DNA of 5,643 nucleotides from Desulfomicrobium sp. Its GTDB lineage: Bacteria > Desulfobacterota > Desulfovibrionia > Desulfovibrionales > Desulfomicrobiaceae. The DNA is taken from assembly GCA_003542385.1 (NCBI GenBank), contig DPKT01000275.1, positions 1 to 5,643 on the forward strand, given 5' to 3'. The first letter of the stretch is position 1. Each line of letters opens with the position of its first letter. The notes beneath the pieces were generated by a model. The model searched no databases. It had not been told where the DNA came from and saw only the letters and a list, made by a program, of their open reading frames with translations. Both the position numbers and the translations under genes were made by a program. Shown in pieces: positions 1-5,643 of the stretch.

Positions 1-1758
1 GGGGTGAGCGAGGTGGACGGGCTCTACCTGATCCAGAAGGGGGCCATCCGCCTCTTTCACGAAGACGAGGGCGTCCTGGTGGACATCCGCACCGACGGGG
101 CGTCCCTGGGCGCCCTGTCCCTGTTCAACGGCGAGAAGGCGGCCCTGGATGCCGAGACCGTCGAGGACACCTTCCTCATCAAGATCCCGCGCGAAAAGTT
201 CTTCGAGGCCGTGCACCTCAACCCCGCCATCCCCCGCTTCTACCTCAAGTCCTTCGCCGACACCTTCCTGTCCAAGGCCTTCGAGGAGATGCGCTGCAAG
301 CCCGCGGCCCAGCATGAGGACCACAGCCTGCACCTCTTCAGCAACCCCGTGGGCGGCCTGGTCAGCCGCGAACCCGTCAGCGTGCCCTTCGGCCTGAGCA
401 TCCAGGCCGCGGCCAGGGAGATGATCCGCCACAACACCGGCTCCCTCCTCTTCCGCGAACCCTCCGGCGAGATCTGCGGCATCGTCACCGACACGGACCT
501 GCGCAAGGCCATGGCCCTGGGCCTCGACCTGCAGGCCCCGGCCGAGACCATCATGTCCACGCCCGTGGAGAGCATCGACGCCTCGGCCGTCTGCTTCGAC
601 GCCCTGATGACCATGATGTCCCGGAACATCCACCACCTCGTGGTCAAGAGCCACGACAAGGTGCAGGGCGTCATCAGCTCCCACGACATCATGCTCCTGC
701 AGGGCCGCTCGCCCATGTCCGTGTTCCGGGAGATCGCCTCGCGCACGACCATCGCCGGCCTCTACCCCCTGCACGACAGCATCACCCCGGTCATCCGCAC
801 CCTGGTCCAACAGGGGGCCAAGGCCGGCAACATCACGCGCATGATCGCCATCCTGAACGACCAGATCATCACGCGCCTCATCGAACTCATGCTGCGCGAA
901 CTGGGCCCGCCGCCGGTCAAGTTCTGCCTGCTGCTCATGGGCAGCGAGGGCCGTCGCGAGCAGACCTTCGCCACGGACCAGGACAACGCCCTGATCATCG
1001 AGAACTGCGGGGTGGATTTCCTGGAGCGGGCGGCGGAGACGTATTTCTCGGCCTTCACGGAGCGCATGGTCGGACATCTCATCAACTGCGGCTTCCCGCG
1101 CTGCCCCGGCGACATGATGGCCTCCAACCCCGTCTGGCGGGGCACCCTGGACGCCTGGAAGGGACGGGTCGACACATGGGTCGCCGCGCCGGAGCCCCAG
1201 CGCGTGCTGGCAAGCTCCGTCTTCTTCGACTTCCGCGGCGTCTGCGGCCACAAGGACCTGGCCGAGAACCTGCGCCAGCACGTAACCAGCGCCTGCGCCG
1301 GCAAGGACCTCTTCCTGCGCTACCTGGCGGCAGACTGCCTGAACGCCCGCCCGCCCCTGACCTTCTTCAAGAACTTCATGGTCGAGAAGGACGGGGAGCA
1401 CAGGAACACCCTGGACATCAAGGCCCGCGGGCTTCTGCCCTTCATGGACTTCGCCCGCGTCATGTCCCTCTATCACGGCATCCGCGAGACCGGCACCCTG
1501 ACCAGGCTCGACCTCCTGCACCAGGCCGGGCACCTCTCCCGCGACCTGTACCACGAGGCGCGGGAGGCCTTCGAGTTCCTGCTCCACGCCCGGCTCATGC
1601 ACCAACTCGAACAGATGGAGGCCGACGAGAAACCCGACAACCGCATCGACCCCGGCACCCTCTCGTCCCTCGAAAAGCGCACCCTGCGCGAGGCCTTCGG
1701 GGTCATCACCGCCCTGCACGGCGTGCTGCGCGAAACCTTCCGCCTGAACATGGGGTGA
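1..1758 (+). CDS. DUF294 putative nucleotidyltransferase with cNMP-binding and tandem CBS domains (5'-partial)
   Basis: Cytoplasmic regulatory protein of the cNMP-CBS-CBS-DUF294 architecture. Residues are counted from the GTG at base 4. A cyclic-nucleotide-binding-like fold (about 1-95) is entered in mid-domain at the usual 'glYlIqkGaIRL' strand. Two CBS repeats follow (about 115-172 and 180-235). A GlnD-like nucleotidyltransferase core carries the motif GSEGRREQ (313-320) and the metal-binding pair D325/D327. The DUF294 C-terminal putative substrate-binding domain (about 400-584) contains the DIKARGLLPF stretch. The frame is open to the left edge and the cNMP fold lacks its first strands, so the true start lies upstream, perhaps 35-40 codons away; the GTG at 4 is only the first available start codon. 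The nucleotidyltransferase motif is intact, suggesting transfer of a nucleotide to a protein or small molecule, but the family's target is unknown to me. CBS domains usually sense adenosyl ligands. The exonuclease gene follows after 5 bases. Family assignment is firm; biochemical role is inference. Confidence 0.9.
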   Translation, partial: GVSEVDGLYLIQKGAIRLFHEDEGVLVDIRTDGASLGALSLFNGEKAALDAETVEDTFLIKIPREKFFEAVHLNPAIPRFYLKSFADTFLSKAFEEMRCKPAAQHEDHSLHLFSNPVGGLVSREPVSVPFGLSIQAAAREMIRHNTGSLLFREPSGEICGIVTDTDLRKAMALGLDLQAPAETIMSTPVESIDASAVCFDALMTMMSRNIHHLVVKSHDKVQGVISSHDIMLLQGRSPMSVFREIASRTTIAGLYPLHDSITPVIRTLVQQGAKAGNITRMIAILNDQIITRLIELMLRELGPPPVKFCLLLMGSEGRREQTFATDQDNALIIENCGVDFLERAAETYFSAFTERMVGHLINCGFPRCPGDMMASNPVWRGTLDAWKGRVDTWVAAPEPQRVLASSVFFDFRGVCGHKDLAENLRQHVTSACAGKDLFLRYLAADCLNARPPLTFFKNFMVEKDGEHRNTLDIKARGLLPFMDFARVMSLYHGIRETGTLTRLDLLHQAGHLSRDLYHEAREAFEFLLHARLMHQLEQMEADEKPDNRIDPGTLSSLEKRTLREAFGVITALHGVLRETFRLNMG

Positions 1759-1763
1759 CGGAC

Positions 1764-2495
1764 ATGACCTCCGCCATGGACCGTTTGCGCCGCCTGCTGG
1801 GCCTCGCCCCGGAAGCCTCGAACCTGCCCGCTCTGGACGAGAACAACCGCCTCTGCCGGGAACTGGACCAGAACCGCCCTCTGACCGACTACGTCTACAC
1901 GGTGCTCGACACGGAGCTGACGGGCCTCTCGGCCCGCAAGGAGGAGATCGTGTCCGTCGGGGCCGTGCGTGTGCGGGGCCTGGCCATCGTGCCGGGTGAG
2001 AGCTTCTCCTGCCTGGTGCGGCCGAGCATTCCCCTGCCCAAGGTCAGCACCCTCATCCACCGCATCACACCCGAGGCCATCGCCGAGGCCCCGCCCGTGG
2101 AGCAGGTCCTGCCCGGGCTCGTCGAGTTCTGCAAAGGCACCCTCATCGTCGGGCACCACATCGGCCTGGACATGTCCTTCCTGAACCGCGCCTGCCGCAG
2201 ACACCACGGCCAGCCCCTGGCCAACCCCTGCCTGGACACCATGCGCATGGCCATGCTCTGGCGCGAGAAACGCAGCCCGTCCCACTACGAGCGCTTCAGC
2301 CTGAACATCTCCTACGTCCTGACGGACCTGGCCGAGGAGTTCGACCTGCCCCGTTTCATGGCCCACGACGCCCTGGGCGACGCCCTGCAGACGGCCTACC
2401 TCTTCGTCTACCTGGCCAAAAAAATCGCCCGGACCCCCCCCCTCACGCTGAAGGAGCTGTTCCGGGCCGGCCAGAGCTGGCGCTGGTACATGTAG
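1764..2495 (+). CDS. DnaQ-like DEDDh 3'-5' exonuclease
   Basis: A 243-residue protein with one RNase T/DnaQ-type exonuclease domain. All DEDDh catalytic residues are visible: Exo I as DTELTGL (D49, E51), Exo II as GHHIGLDMSFLN (D136) and Exo III as HDALGDA (H201, D206). An N-terminal extension of about 45 residues and a C-terminal tail of about 25 residues flank it; no polymerase, GIY-YIG or BRCT domain is attached. It is therefore a stand-alone family member, not clearly the replicative epsilon subunit. The ATG at 1764 follows the upstream stop by 5 bases, with GGGGTGA (overlapping that stop) as Shine-Dalgarno; the ATG at 1776 is an alternative start. The tight spacing implies one operon with the cNMP/CBS/nucleotidyltransferase gene. 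The family degrades single-stranded DNA, RNA or short oligonucleotides from the 3' end. Which substrate applies here cannot be read from sequence; a signalling or RNA role is as plausible as DNA repair. Confidence 0.9.
   Translation: MTSAMDRLRRLLGLAPEASNLPALDENNRLCRELDQNRPLTDYVYTVLDTELTGLSARKEEIVSVGAVRVRGLAIVPGESFSCLVRPSIPLPKVSTLIHRITPEAIAEAPPVEQVLPGLVEFCKGTLIVGHHIGLDMSFLNRACRRHHGQPLANPCLDTMRMAMLWREKRSPSHYERFSLNISYVLTDLAEEFDLPRFMAHDALGDALQTAYLFVYLAKKIARTPPLTLKELFRAGQSWRWYM
2418..2442 (+). repeat. A7 and C9 homopolymer tracts inside the exonuclease gene
   Basis: Seven A (2418-2424) and nine C (2434-2442) lie nine bases apart near the 3' end of the exonuclease gene, after the catalytic motifs. 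The C tract encodes Thr-Pro-Pro-Leu. Loss of one C would reach a TGA within a few codons and remove roughly the last 15 residues. Gain of one C would remove the normal stop and run on past the end of the gene. Such tracts are prone to slippage during replication, transcription or sequencing. No ligand or control role is shown. Confidence 0.7.
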
Positions 2496-2576
2496 ACGGC
2501 GCATTTCAATCTGGACGCACGAGAAAAGGACATTTACGGGTAATCATCCATACTGAGGATCAATCCCTGCGCACCC
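2496..2576 (+). other. 81-bp intergenic region upstream of the solute-binding protein gene
   Basis: This spacer is more AT-rich than the flanking genes and probably carries the promoter of the solute-binding protein gene. I found no convincing -35/-10 pair: TTTACG at 2533-2538 is a partial -35 match without a good partner. I also found no clear hairpin-plus-T terminator for the upstream operon. An in-frame TAA at 2541 limits how far upstream the downstream gene could start. Confidence 0.4.
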
Positions 2577-3296
2577 ATGAAGAAAATAATCTGCTTCGCC
2601 ATGTTCCTTGCCCTGTCCCTGCCCCCGCTCGGGGCCTGCGCTCTCACGCTGGCCGTGGAGGACGCCTGGGAGCCTTACGCCAACCCCGATGGAACGGGGA
2701 TGTCCGTGGAAATCGTGACCGCGGCGTTCAAGTCCGTCGGGGTCGAGGTCGTTCTCGAAGTCCTGCCCTATGCCCGTGTCCTGCATGAGGTCAAAAGCGG
2801 GAAATACGTCGGAGGCTTCAACGTCGCCAGGGAGGCTTCGAGGGAAGACGACTTCCTGTGGGGCAGGGAGATGCTTTTCCTGGCCCATGCGCACTACTAC
2901 CACCACAAGAGCAGTCCCCTCCGAGCCCAGGACCCCCGGTCCCTGCAGGACGGGGAAAGGGTCGGCGTGATCCGCGGCTACGAGTACGGAAACCTGTTTC
3001 ACGACCACGAGGGGATCGTCAGGGTATGGGCCAACAGGCACGATCAGATCATCGACATGCTCAGGCTCGGCCGAGTGCAGGCGGTCATCATGTTCGAGAA
3101 AACCGCAGGGCTTTACCTGCGGGAAATGCACCTGGAAGACGAGATCCAGGCAGCCTTTCCGAGTGAGCCGAGCAGGATTTTCGTCGCCTTCTCCAAGCGC
3201 CGCCCCGAAGTCCCGCACTATCTGGAACTGCTCGACGAGGGACTCCGGCGCATCAAGGCCGACGGCACCTACCAGGCCATTCTGGACAAGTACTGA
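2577..3296 (+). CDS. Periplasmic solute-binding protein, amino-acid-type family 3 (orphan)
   Basis: A 239-residue secreted protein of the SBP_bac_3-like fold (PBPb, polar amino acid binding). The N-terminus is a classic signal peptide: MKK, a hydrophobic stretch (residues 4-18) and then LGACA. Cleavage could occur after A22 (A-C-A, signal peptidase I), or before C21 if LGAC acts as a lipobox. The mature protein starts LTLAVEDAWEPYA, typical of the family's first strand, and continues with GMSVEIVTAAF, a lobe-crossing segment near GGFNVARE (79-86), the second lobe from about VGVIRGYEYG (129-138), and a C-terminal helix ending DGTYQAILDKY. About 220 mature residues is normal for the family. No permease or ATPase gene is adjacent, so it may deliver ligand to a distant transporter or serve as a sensor-type binding protein. 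The ATG at 2577 is chosen because it gives the intact signal peptide; the Shine-Dalgarno is poor (GAGGA about 17 bases upstream). Ligand unknown. Confidence 0.85.
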   Translation: MKKIICFAMFLALSLPPLGACALTLAVEDAWEPYANPDGTGMSVEIVTAAFKSVGVEVVLEVLPYARVLHEVKSGKYVGGFNVAREASREDDFLWGREMLFLAHAHYYHHKSSPLRAQDPRSLQDGERVGVIRGYEYGNLFHDHEGIVRVWANRHDQIIDMLRLGRVQAVIMFEKTAGLYLREMHLEDEIQAAFPSEPSRIFVAFSKRRPEVPHYLELLDEGLRRIKADGTYQAILDKY

Positions 3297-3334
3297 CCGT
3301 CGGCAGGCGGCTTTCCTCTCGCTGACCATCCCGC

Positions 3335-4132
3335 TCAGAACAGGGAAAAGAGCATCTTGGTGCCGACCACGAATAGTATCACGGCGAAGGCACGCTTCAG
3401 CTTGTCCACGGGCAGGCTGTGGGCTAGGCGCACGCCCAGCGGCGCCGTCAGCACGCTCATGACCGCAATGGCCACCAGGGCCGTCAGGGACACGTAGCCC
3501 AGAGAGAAGGGCGGCAGGTTCTCCACGCCCCAGCCGTTGGTGATGTACCCGACGGTCCCGGCCACGGCGATGGGGAAGCCGATGGCCGCCGAGGTGCCGA
3601 TGGCCCTGTGGATGGGGATGTTGTGCCAGACCATGAAGGGCACAGACAAGGTGCCGCCGCCGATGCCCACCAGGCTCGACACCACGCCGATGACGTTCCC
3701 GGCCCCGAACATCCCGGCCATGCCCGGCAGCTGCCGGGAAGGCTTGGGTTTCTTGCCGGACAGCATCTGGTAGCAGACGAAGTAGAGAAAGACGACGAAG
3801 AAGCCCTTGAGCCAGGCCGTGCTCAGACCCGCCGCGATGAAGGTGCCCAGGAACGTGCCGACCAGGATGCCGGCCACAACGCGCCGGACCACGGACCACT
3901 CCACCGCGCCGCGCCGATGGTGGGCCATGAAGCTCGAGACCGAGGTGAAGACGATGCTGGCCATGGAGGTGCCCAGGGCCAGATGCATGATGAGTTCGTT
4001 GGGAAGGCTCTGCAGTTCCATGCAGAACACGAGCATGGGCACGATGACGAGCCCGCCGCCGATGCCCAGCAGACCCGCCAGCACTCCTGCGATGGCGCCC
4101 ACGACAAGATACAAGGCCAGCACTTCCAACAT
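3335..4132 (-). CDS. TSUP family (TauE/SafE) anion transporter
   Basis: A 265-residue polytopic inner-membrane protein with about eight hydrophobic segments (roughly 4-27, 45-69, 84-103, 107-124, 139-165, 178-198, 212-232, 247-265). It shows the internal duplication typical of TauE/SafE proteins: GLLGIGGGLVIVPML (20-34) in the first half and SLVGIGGGTLSVPFM (153-167) in the second, each followed by a conserved helix (ALGTSMASI at 52-60, AIGTSAAIGF at 177-186). Length is normal for the family. Known members move sulfite, sulfoacetate or other small anions, generally by proton-coupled or facilitated routes; the substrate here cannot be assigned. The start is supported by AGGGGGAA just upstream. 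The gene is divergent from the Fe-S protein gene and convergent with the solute-binding protein gene. A GntR-type palindrome lies about 50 bp upstream of its start codon within its probable promoter, suggesting control by an organic acid signal and hinting that the substrate may be a carboxylate rather than sulfite (inference). Confidence 0.92.
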   Translation of the reverse strand: MLEVLALYLVVGAIAGVLAGLLGIGGGLVIVPMLVFCMELQSLPNELIMHLALGTSMASIVFTSVSSFMAHHRRGAVEWSVVRRVVAGILVGTFLGTFIAAGLSTAWLKGFFVVFLYFVCYQMLSGKKPKPSRQLPGMAGMFGAGNVIGVVSSLVGIGGGTLSVPFMVWHNIPIHRAIGTSAAIGFPIAVAGTVGYITNGWGVENLPPFSLGYVSLTALVAIAVMSVLTAPLGVRLAHSLPVDKLKRAFAVILFVVGTKMLFSLF

Positions 4133-4134
4133 GG

Positions 4135-4142
4135 TTCCCCCT
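4135..4142 (-). promoter_or_regulatory. Ribosome binding site of the TSUP gene
   Basis: On the minus strand AGGGGGAA ends two bases before the ATG at 4132. The purine-rich AGGGGG core supports this start codon, although the spacing is short. Confidence 0.6.
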
Positions 4143-4175
4143 GATGACGGCTCCGGGACATGGCCCTGAGCCCTA

Positions 4176-4194
4176 AAATTGGTAGGACCAATTT
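4176..4194. promoter_or_regulatory. FadR-subfamily GntR (PdhR/LldR-like) operator
   Basis: A perfect inverted repeat, AAATTGGT-AGG-ACCAATTT, with 8-bp arms and a 3-bp centre. Its core TGGT-N3-ACCA, flanked by AAT/ATT, is the operator form known for FadR-subfamily GntR regulators, notably PdhR (pyruvate) and LldR (lactate). It lies in the divergent spacer between the TSUP gene and the Fe-S protein gene, 44 bp from the ATG of the former and about 116 bp from the GTG of the latter. It overlaps the place where the -10 and start site of the TTGACA promoter for the TSUP gene should be, a position expected for repression. No GntR gene is visible in the window, so the regulator is encoded elsewhere. 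Whether the ligand is lactate, pyruvate, glycolate or another acid is not determined. Confidence 0.75.
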
Positions 4195-4220
4195 CTGAAC
4201 CACTCCGGCGCGCTTGTCAA
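4192..4220 (-). promoter_or_regulatory. Probable promoter of the TSUP gene
   Basis: The minus strand carries a perfect -35 hexamer TTGACA (4220 down to 4215). With a 17-base spacer the -10 position reads CAGAAA (4197-4192), a poor match that falls at the edge of the palindrome. The -35 is strong, but the weak -10 makes the exact promoter uncertain. Transcription would begin inside the palindrome, leaving a leader of about 50 bases. Confidence 0.45.
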
Positions 4221-4226
4221 CGTCCG

Positions 4227-4243
4227 TGTCGCCACGCGCGACA
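4227..4243. repeat. Short inverted repeat TGTCGC-N5-GCGACA
   Basis: A second inverted repeat in the divergent spacer, with 6-bp perfect arms and a 5-base centre (CACGC). It lies upstream of the -35 of the TSUP promoter and about 68 bases before the Fe-S protein start. It could be another regulator site or, if transcribed, a small hairpin in the leader of the Fe-S gene. In GC-rich DNA an element this short can occur by chance. Confidence 0.35.
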
Positions 4244-4297
4244 AAGAGGCTTGCATTTCCCCGCCGGGCGATGGATGTGCACCCCAAGGAATATCGC

Positions 4298-4306
4298 AAG
4301 GAGAGG
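4298..4306 (+). promoter_or_regulatory. Ribosome binding site deciding the GTG start of the Fe-S protein
   Basis: AAGGAGAGG is a near-ideal Shine-Dalgarno sequence ending four bases before GTG 4311. It favours that start over the in-frame ATG at 4275, which would add 12 residues but has no good Shine-Dalgarno, and over a TTG at 4179, which would place coding sequence across the operator. Confidence 0.8.
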
Positions 4307-4310
4307 ACAC

Positions 4311-5591
4311 GTGGGACACATCGTCGGCAAGGACATCTACCGCAAGCTGGGCCGCCGCCTGGATCAGGCGCCGGTGCGCACGCCCTGGACGCCGGTCTTC
4401 CGGGAACTGGTGGAATCCCTCTATTCCAGGCCTGAGGCGGAGGTCGTCTCGCGACTCCCCTACCGTCCATCCAGCCTCGCGCGCATCGCCCGCATGCTCG
4501 GCGAACCCGAGTCCGCCCTGCTGCCCATGATCGAAGGCCTGTGCACCAAGGGGCTGGTCCTCGACATCTGGGACGGCCGCCAATACCTCTACATGGTCAG
4601 CCCCATCGTCATCGGCTTCTTCGAGTTCACCATGATGCGCACGGGCCCGGACCTGCCGCGGGCGCGCTGGGCCGAACTCTTCCAGGCTTACATGTTCGGG
4701 GAGAAGGATTTTCTGCACGCCAATTTCGGGGACGGGCAGCGGACCTCGGTCATGCGCGCCCTGCCCCACGAGGAGGCCCTGGACGAGCATGTCGAGATCC
4801 TCGACTACGAGAAGGCCTCGACCCTGATCGAGGAGCACACGGAGTTTTCCCTGGGCCTGTGCTCCTGCCGTCACGAAAAGCACCACCTCGGGCACGCGCC
4901 CTGCCCCACGCCCATGGAGACCTGCACGTCCATGGGCACGGGGGCGCGCTTTCTCATCCGCAACGGTTTCGCCAAACCCATCGACAAGATGCAGATGCGC
5001 GACATCCTGGCCCGCTCCCGCGACGAGGGGCTGGTCCTGTCCGCGGACAACGTGCGCCGCGACGCGGGCTTCATCTGCCACTGCTGCGGATGCTGCTGCA
5101 ACCTGCTGCAGGGCGTGCGCGACACGGGCTACACGGGCATCCTCGTCACATCGAGCTTCGTGGCCGTGGTGGACGAGAACCTGTGCATCGGCTGCGGGCT
5201 GTGCGCCAAGGCCTGCCCCGTGTCCTTCGCAACCATGCGTGCGAAGACGCCCGGGGCAGAGTCCCGGACGCCCACAAAAGTAGCCCAGATCGACCCGTCC
5301 TGCCTCGGCTGCGGCGTCTGCGCCCTGAAATGCCCCACCGGGGCCCTCAAACTCCATCCCCGCCCGAGCAGGGTCCATCACCCCGAAGACAGCTTCGAGC
5401 GCGTCATGCTCCAGGCCCTGGAACGCGACACCTTCCAGACCTTCCTCTTCGACAACCCGCAGAGCCGCACCCAGGAATTCATGCGCGCACTCGTCGGCGG
5501 GTTCCTCAAACTCCCGCCCGTCAAGCGCGCCCTGCTGGGCGAGAGGCTGCGCTCGCGCTTCCTCTCGGCCCTGCGCAGGCTGGCGGGCTGA
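4311..5591 (+). CDS. Multi-cluster 4Fe-4S protein with N-terminal helix-turn-helix-like domain
   Basis: A 426-residue cytoplasmic protein with no signal peptide or membrane segment. The N-terminal part (about 45-95) resembles a winged helix (SLARIARMLGEPESALLP, then a GLVLD turn), followed by a conserved-looking VSPIVIGFFEFTMMR segment (96-110). Three cysteine-rich regions follow. The first has C184-S-C186-R and C198/C205 (APCPTPMETC). The second is the dense CHCCGCCC at 256-263. The third is a classical bacterial ferredoxin fold with two CxxCxxCxxxC(P) motifs: C292/C295/C298/C302 and C331/C334/C337/C341, which should bind two [4Fe-4S] clusters. The first two regions could hold one or more further clusters. 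A C-terminal arm of about 80 residues has no cysteines. I recognise this as a type of Fe-S protein seen in anaerobes such as sulfate reducers, but know no assigned function. Electron transfer to an oxidoreductase partner is likely; a redox-sensing role via the helix-turn-helix-like part is possible. Transcribed divergently from the TSUP gene and perhaps sharing its operator region. Confidence 0.85.
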   Translation: MGHIVGKDIYRKLGRRLDQAPVRTPWTPVFRELVESLYSRPEAEVVSRLPYRPSSLARIARMLGEPESALLPMIEGLCTKGLVLDIWDGRQYLYMVSPIVIGFFEFTMMRTGPDLPRARWAELFQAYMFGEKDFLHANFGDGQRTSVMRALPHEEALDEHVEILDYEKASTLIEEHTEFSLGLCSCRHEKHHLGHAPCPTPMETCTSMGTGARFLIRNGFAKPIDKMQMRDILARSRDEGLVLSADNVRRDAGFICHCCGCCCNLLQGVRDTGYTGILVTSSFVAVVDENLCIGCGLCAKACPVSFATMRAKTPGAESRTPTKVAQIDPSCLGCGVCALKCPTGALKLHPRPSRVHHPEDSFERVMLQALERDTFQTFLFDNPQSRTQEFMRALVGGFLKLPPVKRALLGERLRSRFLSALRRLAG

Positions 5592-5595
5592 ACGC

Positions 5596-5643
5596 CTACT
5601 CCTCGGGTTCAGAACTGAAGGTACGGATGGAGGCGATCTCCTC
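5596..5643 (-). CDS. Probable C-terminal end of a convergent gene (partial, unidentified)
   Basis: On the minus strand the frame entering from the right edge reads EEIASIRTFSSEPEE and then a TAG stop at 5598-5596. Third positions are mostly G or C, as in the neighbouring genes, and an acidic tail followed by a stop 4 bases beyond the end of the Fe-S gene fits a tightly packed convergent pair. Only 15 residues are visible, so neither the product nor even the reality of the gene can be settled. Confidence 0.4.
   Translation of the reverse strand, partial: EEIASIRTFSSEPEE

Noticed and set aside
1176..1763. N-terminal extension of the exonuclease frame overlapping the upstream gene
   Set aside because: The extension is Arg/Pro-rich out-of-frame translation of the nucleotidyltransferase C-terminal domain. 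The ATG at 1764 gives a normal-length protein with a Shine-Dalgarno sequence.
1473..2504. Minus-strand open frame (343 codons) opposite the exonuclease gene
   Set aside because: It is antisense to all DEDDh motifs, and its composition and lack of any family pattern mark it as a shadow frame.
3297..3334. Possible bidirectional terminator between the convergent solute-binding protein and TSUP genes
   Set aside because: I could not find a stable stem with a T-rich tail on either strand in this 38-bp gap.
2544..3899. Long minus-strand open frame (451 codons) across the solute-binding protein gene and half of the TSUP gene
   Set aside because: It is antisense to a gene with a clear signal peptide and fold and out of frame with the TSUP gene. 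Its translation is rich in Gly, Arg, His and Val with no domain pattern, as expected for a shadow frame in GC-rich DNA.
4214..4245. Plus-strand promoter for the Fe-S gene using TTGTCA as -35
   Set aside because: TTGTCA is a 5/6 match, but no acceptable -10 hexamer lies at 16-18 bases. The match is largely the complement of the minus-strand TTGACA.
4179..4310. Longer N-terminus for the Fe-S protein, starting at TTG 4179 or ATG 4275
   Set aside because: TTG 4179 lies inside the operator palindrome and would translate promoter DNA. ATG 4275 lacks a Shine-Dalgarno, whereas GTG 4311 has AAGGAGAGG at good spacing.
4173..5381. Minus-strand open frame (402 codons) opposite the Fe-S protein gene
   Set aside because: It mirrors the Fe-S gene, whose cysteine motifs are unmistakable. 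The antisense translation is low-complexity Ala/Gly/Arg/Val with no recognisable motif.

Overview
The window is GC-rich chromosomal DNA with strong G/C preference at third codon positions. It holds four complete protein genes, one 5'-truncated gene at the left edge and the probable last codons of another at the right edge. I see no rRNA, tRNA, CRISPR array, transposase or phage gene. The mix points to an anaerobic or microaerophilic proteobacterium-like organism: a cysteine-rich multi-cluster Fe-S protein, an orphan periplasmic solute-binding protein, a TSUP anion transporter, and a cNMP/CBS/nucleotidyltransferase gene paired with an exonuclease. A sulfate reducer of the Desulfovibrio group is my best guess. 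It is an inference from gene content and base composition, not a proof.

Left block (1-2495, + strand): a DUF294-type protein (cyclic-nucleotide-binding fold, two CBS repeats, GlnD-like nucleotidyltransferase, C-terminal substrate-binding domain) is followed after 5 bases by a DnaQ-like DEDDh 3'-5' exonuclease. The two look co-transcribed. From memory, this pair often sits beside acetate/SLC5-type sodium:solute symporters in other proteobacteria, so a symporter may lie upstream of the window. Middle block (2577-4132): a secreted amino-acid-type solute-binding protein on + converges on a TauE/SafE (TSUP) membrane transporter on -, with a 38-bp gap and no clear hairpin terminator between them.

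Right block (4133-5643): the TSUP gene and a multi-cluster Fe-S protein gene diverge from a 178-bp intergenic region. That region holds a perfect 19-bp palindrome, AAATTGGT-AGG-ACCAATTT, which is an excellent match to operators of FadR-subfamily GntR regulators (PdhR/LldR type: TGGT-N3-ACCA). It lies where the -10 region and start site of a TTGACA promoter for the TSUP gene would fall. The Fe-S gene most likely starts at a GTG with a strong Shine-Dalgarno sequence and ends 4 bases before the stop of a convergent gene that runs off the window.

The most interesting thread is a possible link to organic acid (lactate, pyruvate or acetate) metabolism. A PdhR/LldR-like operator appears to control a TSUP transporter and perhaps an uncharacterised Fe-S protein, close to a regulatory nucleotidyltransferase/exonuclease pair of unknown mechanism.
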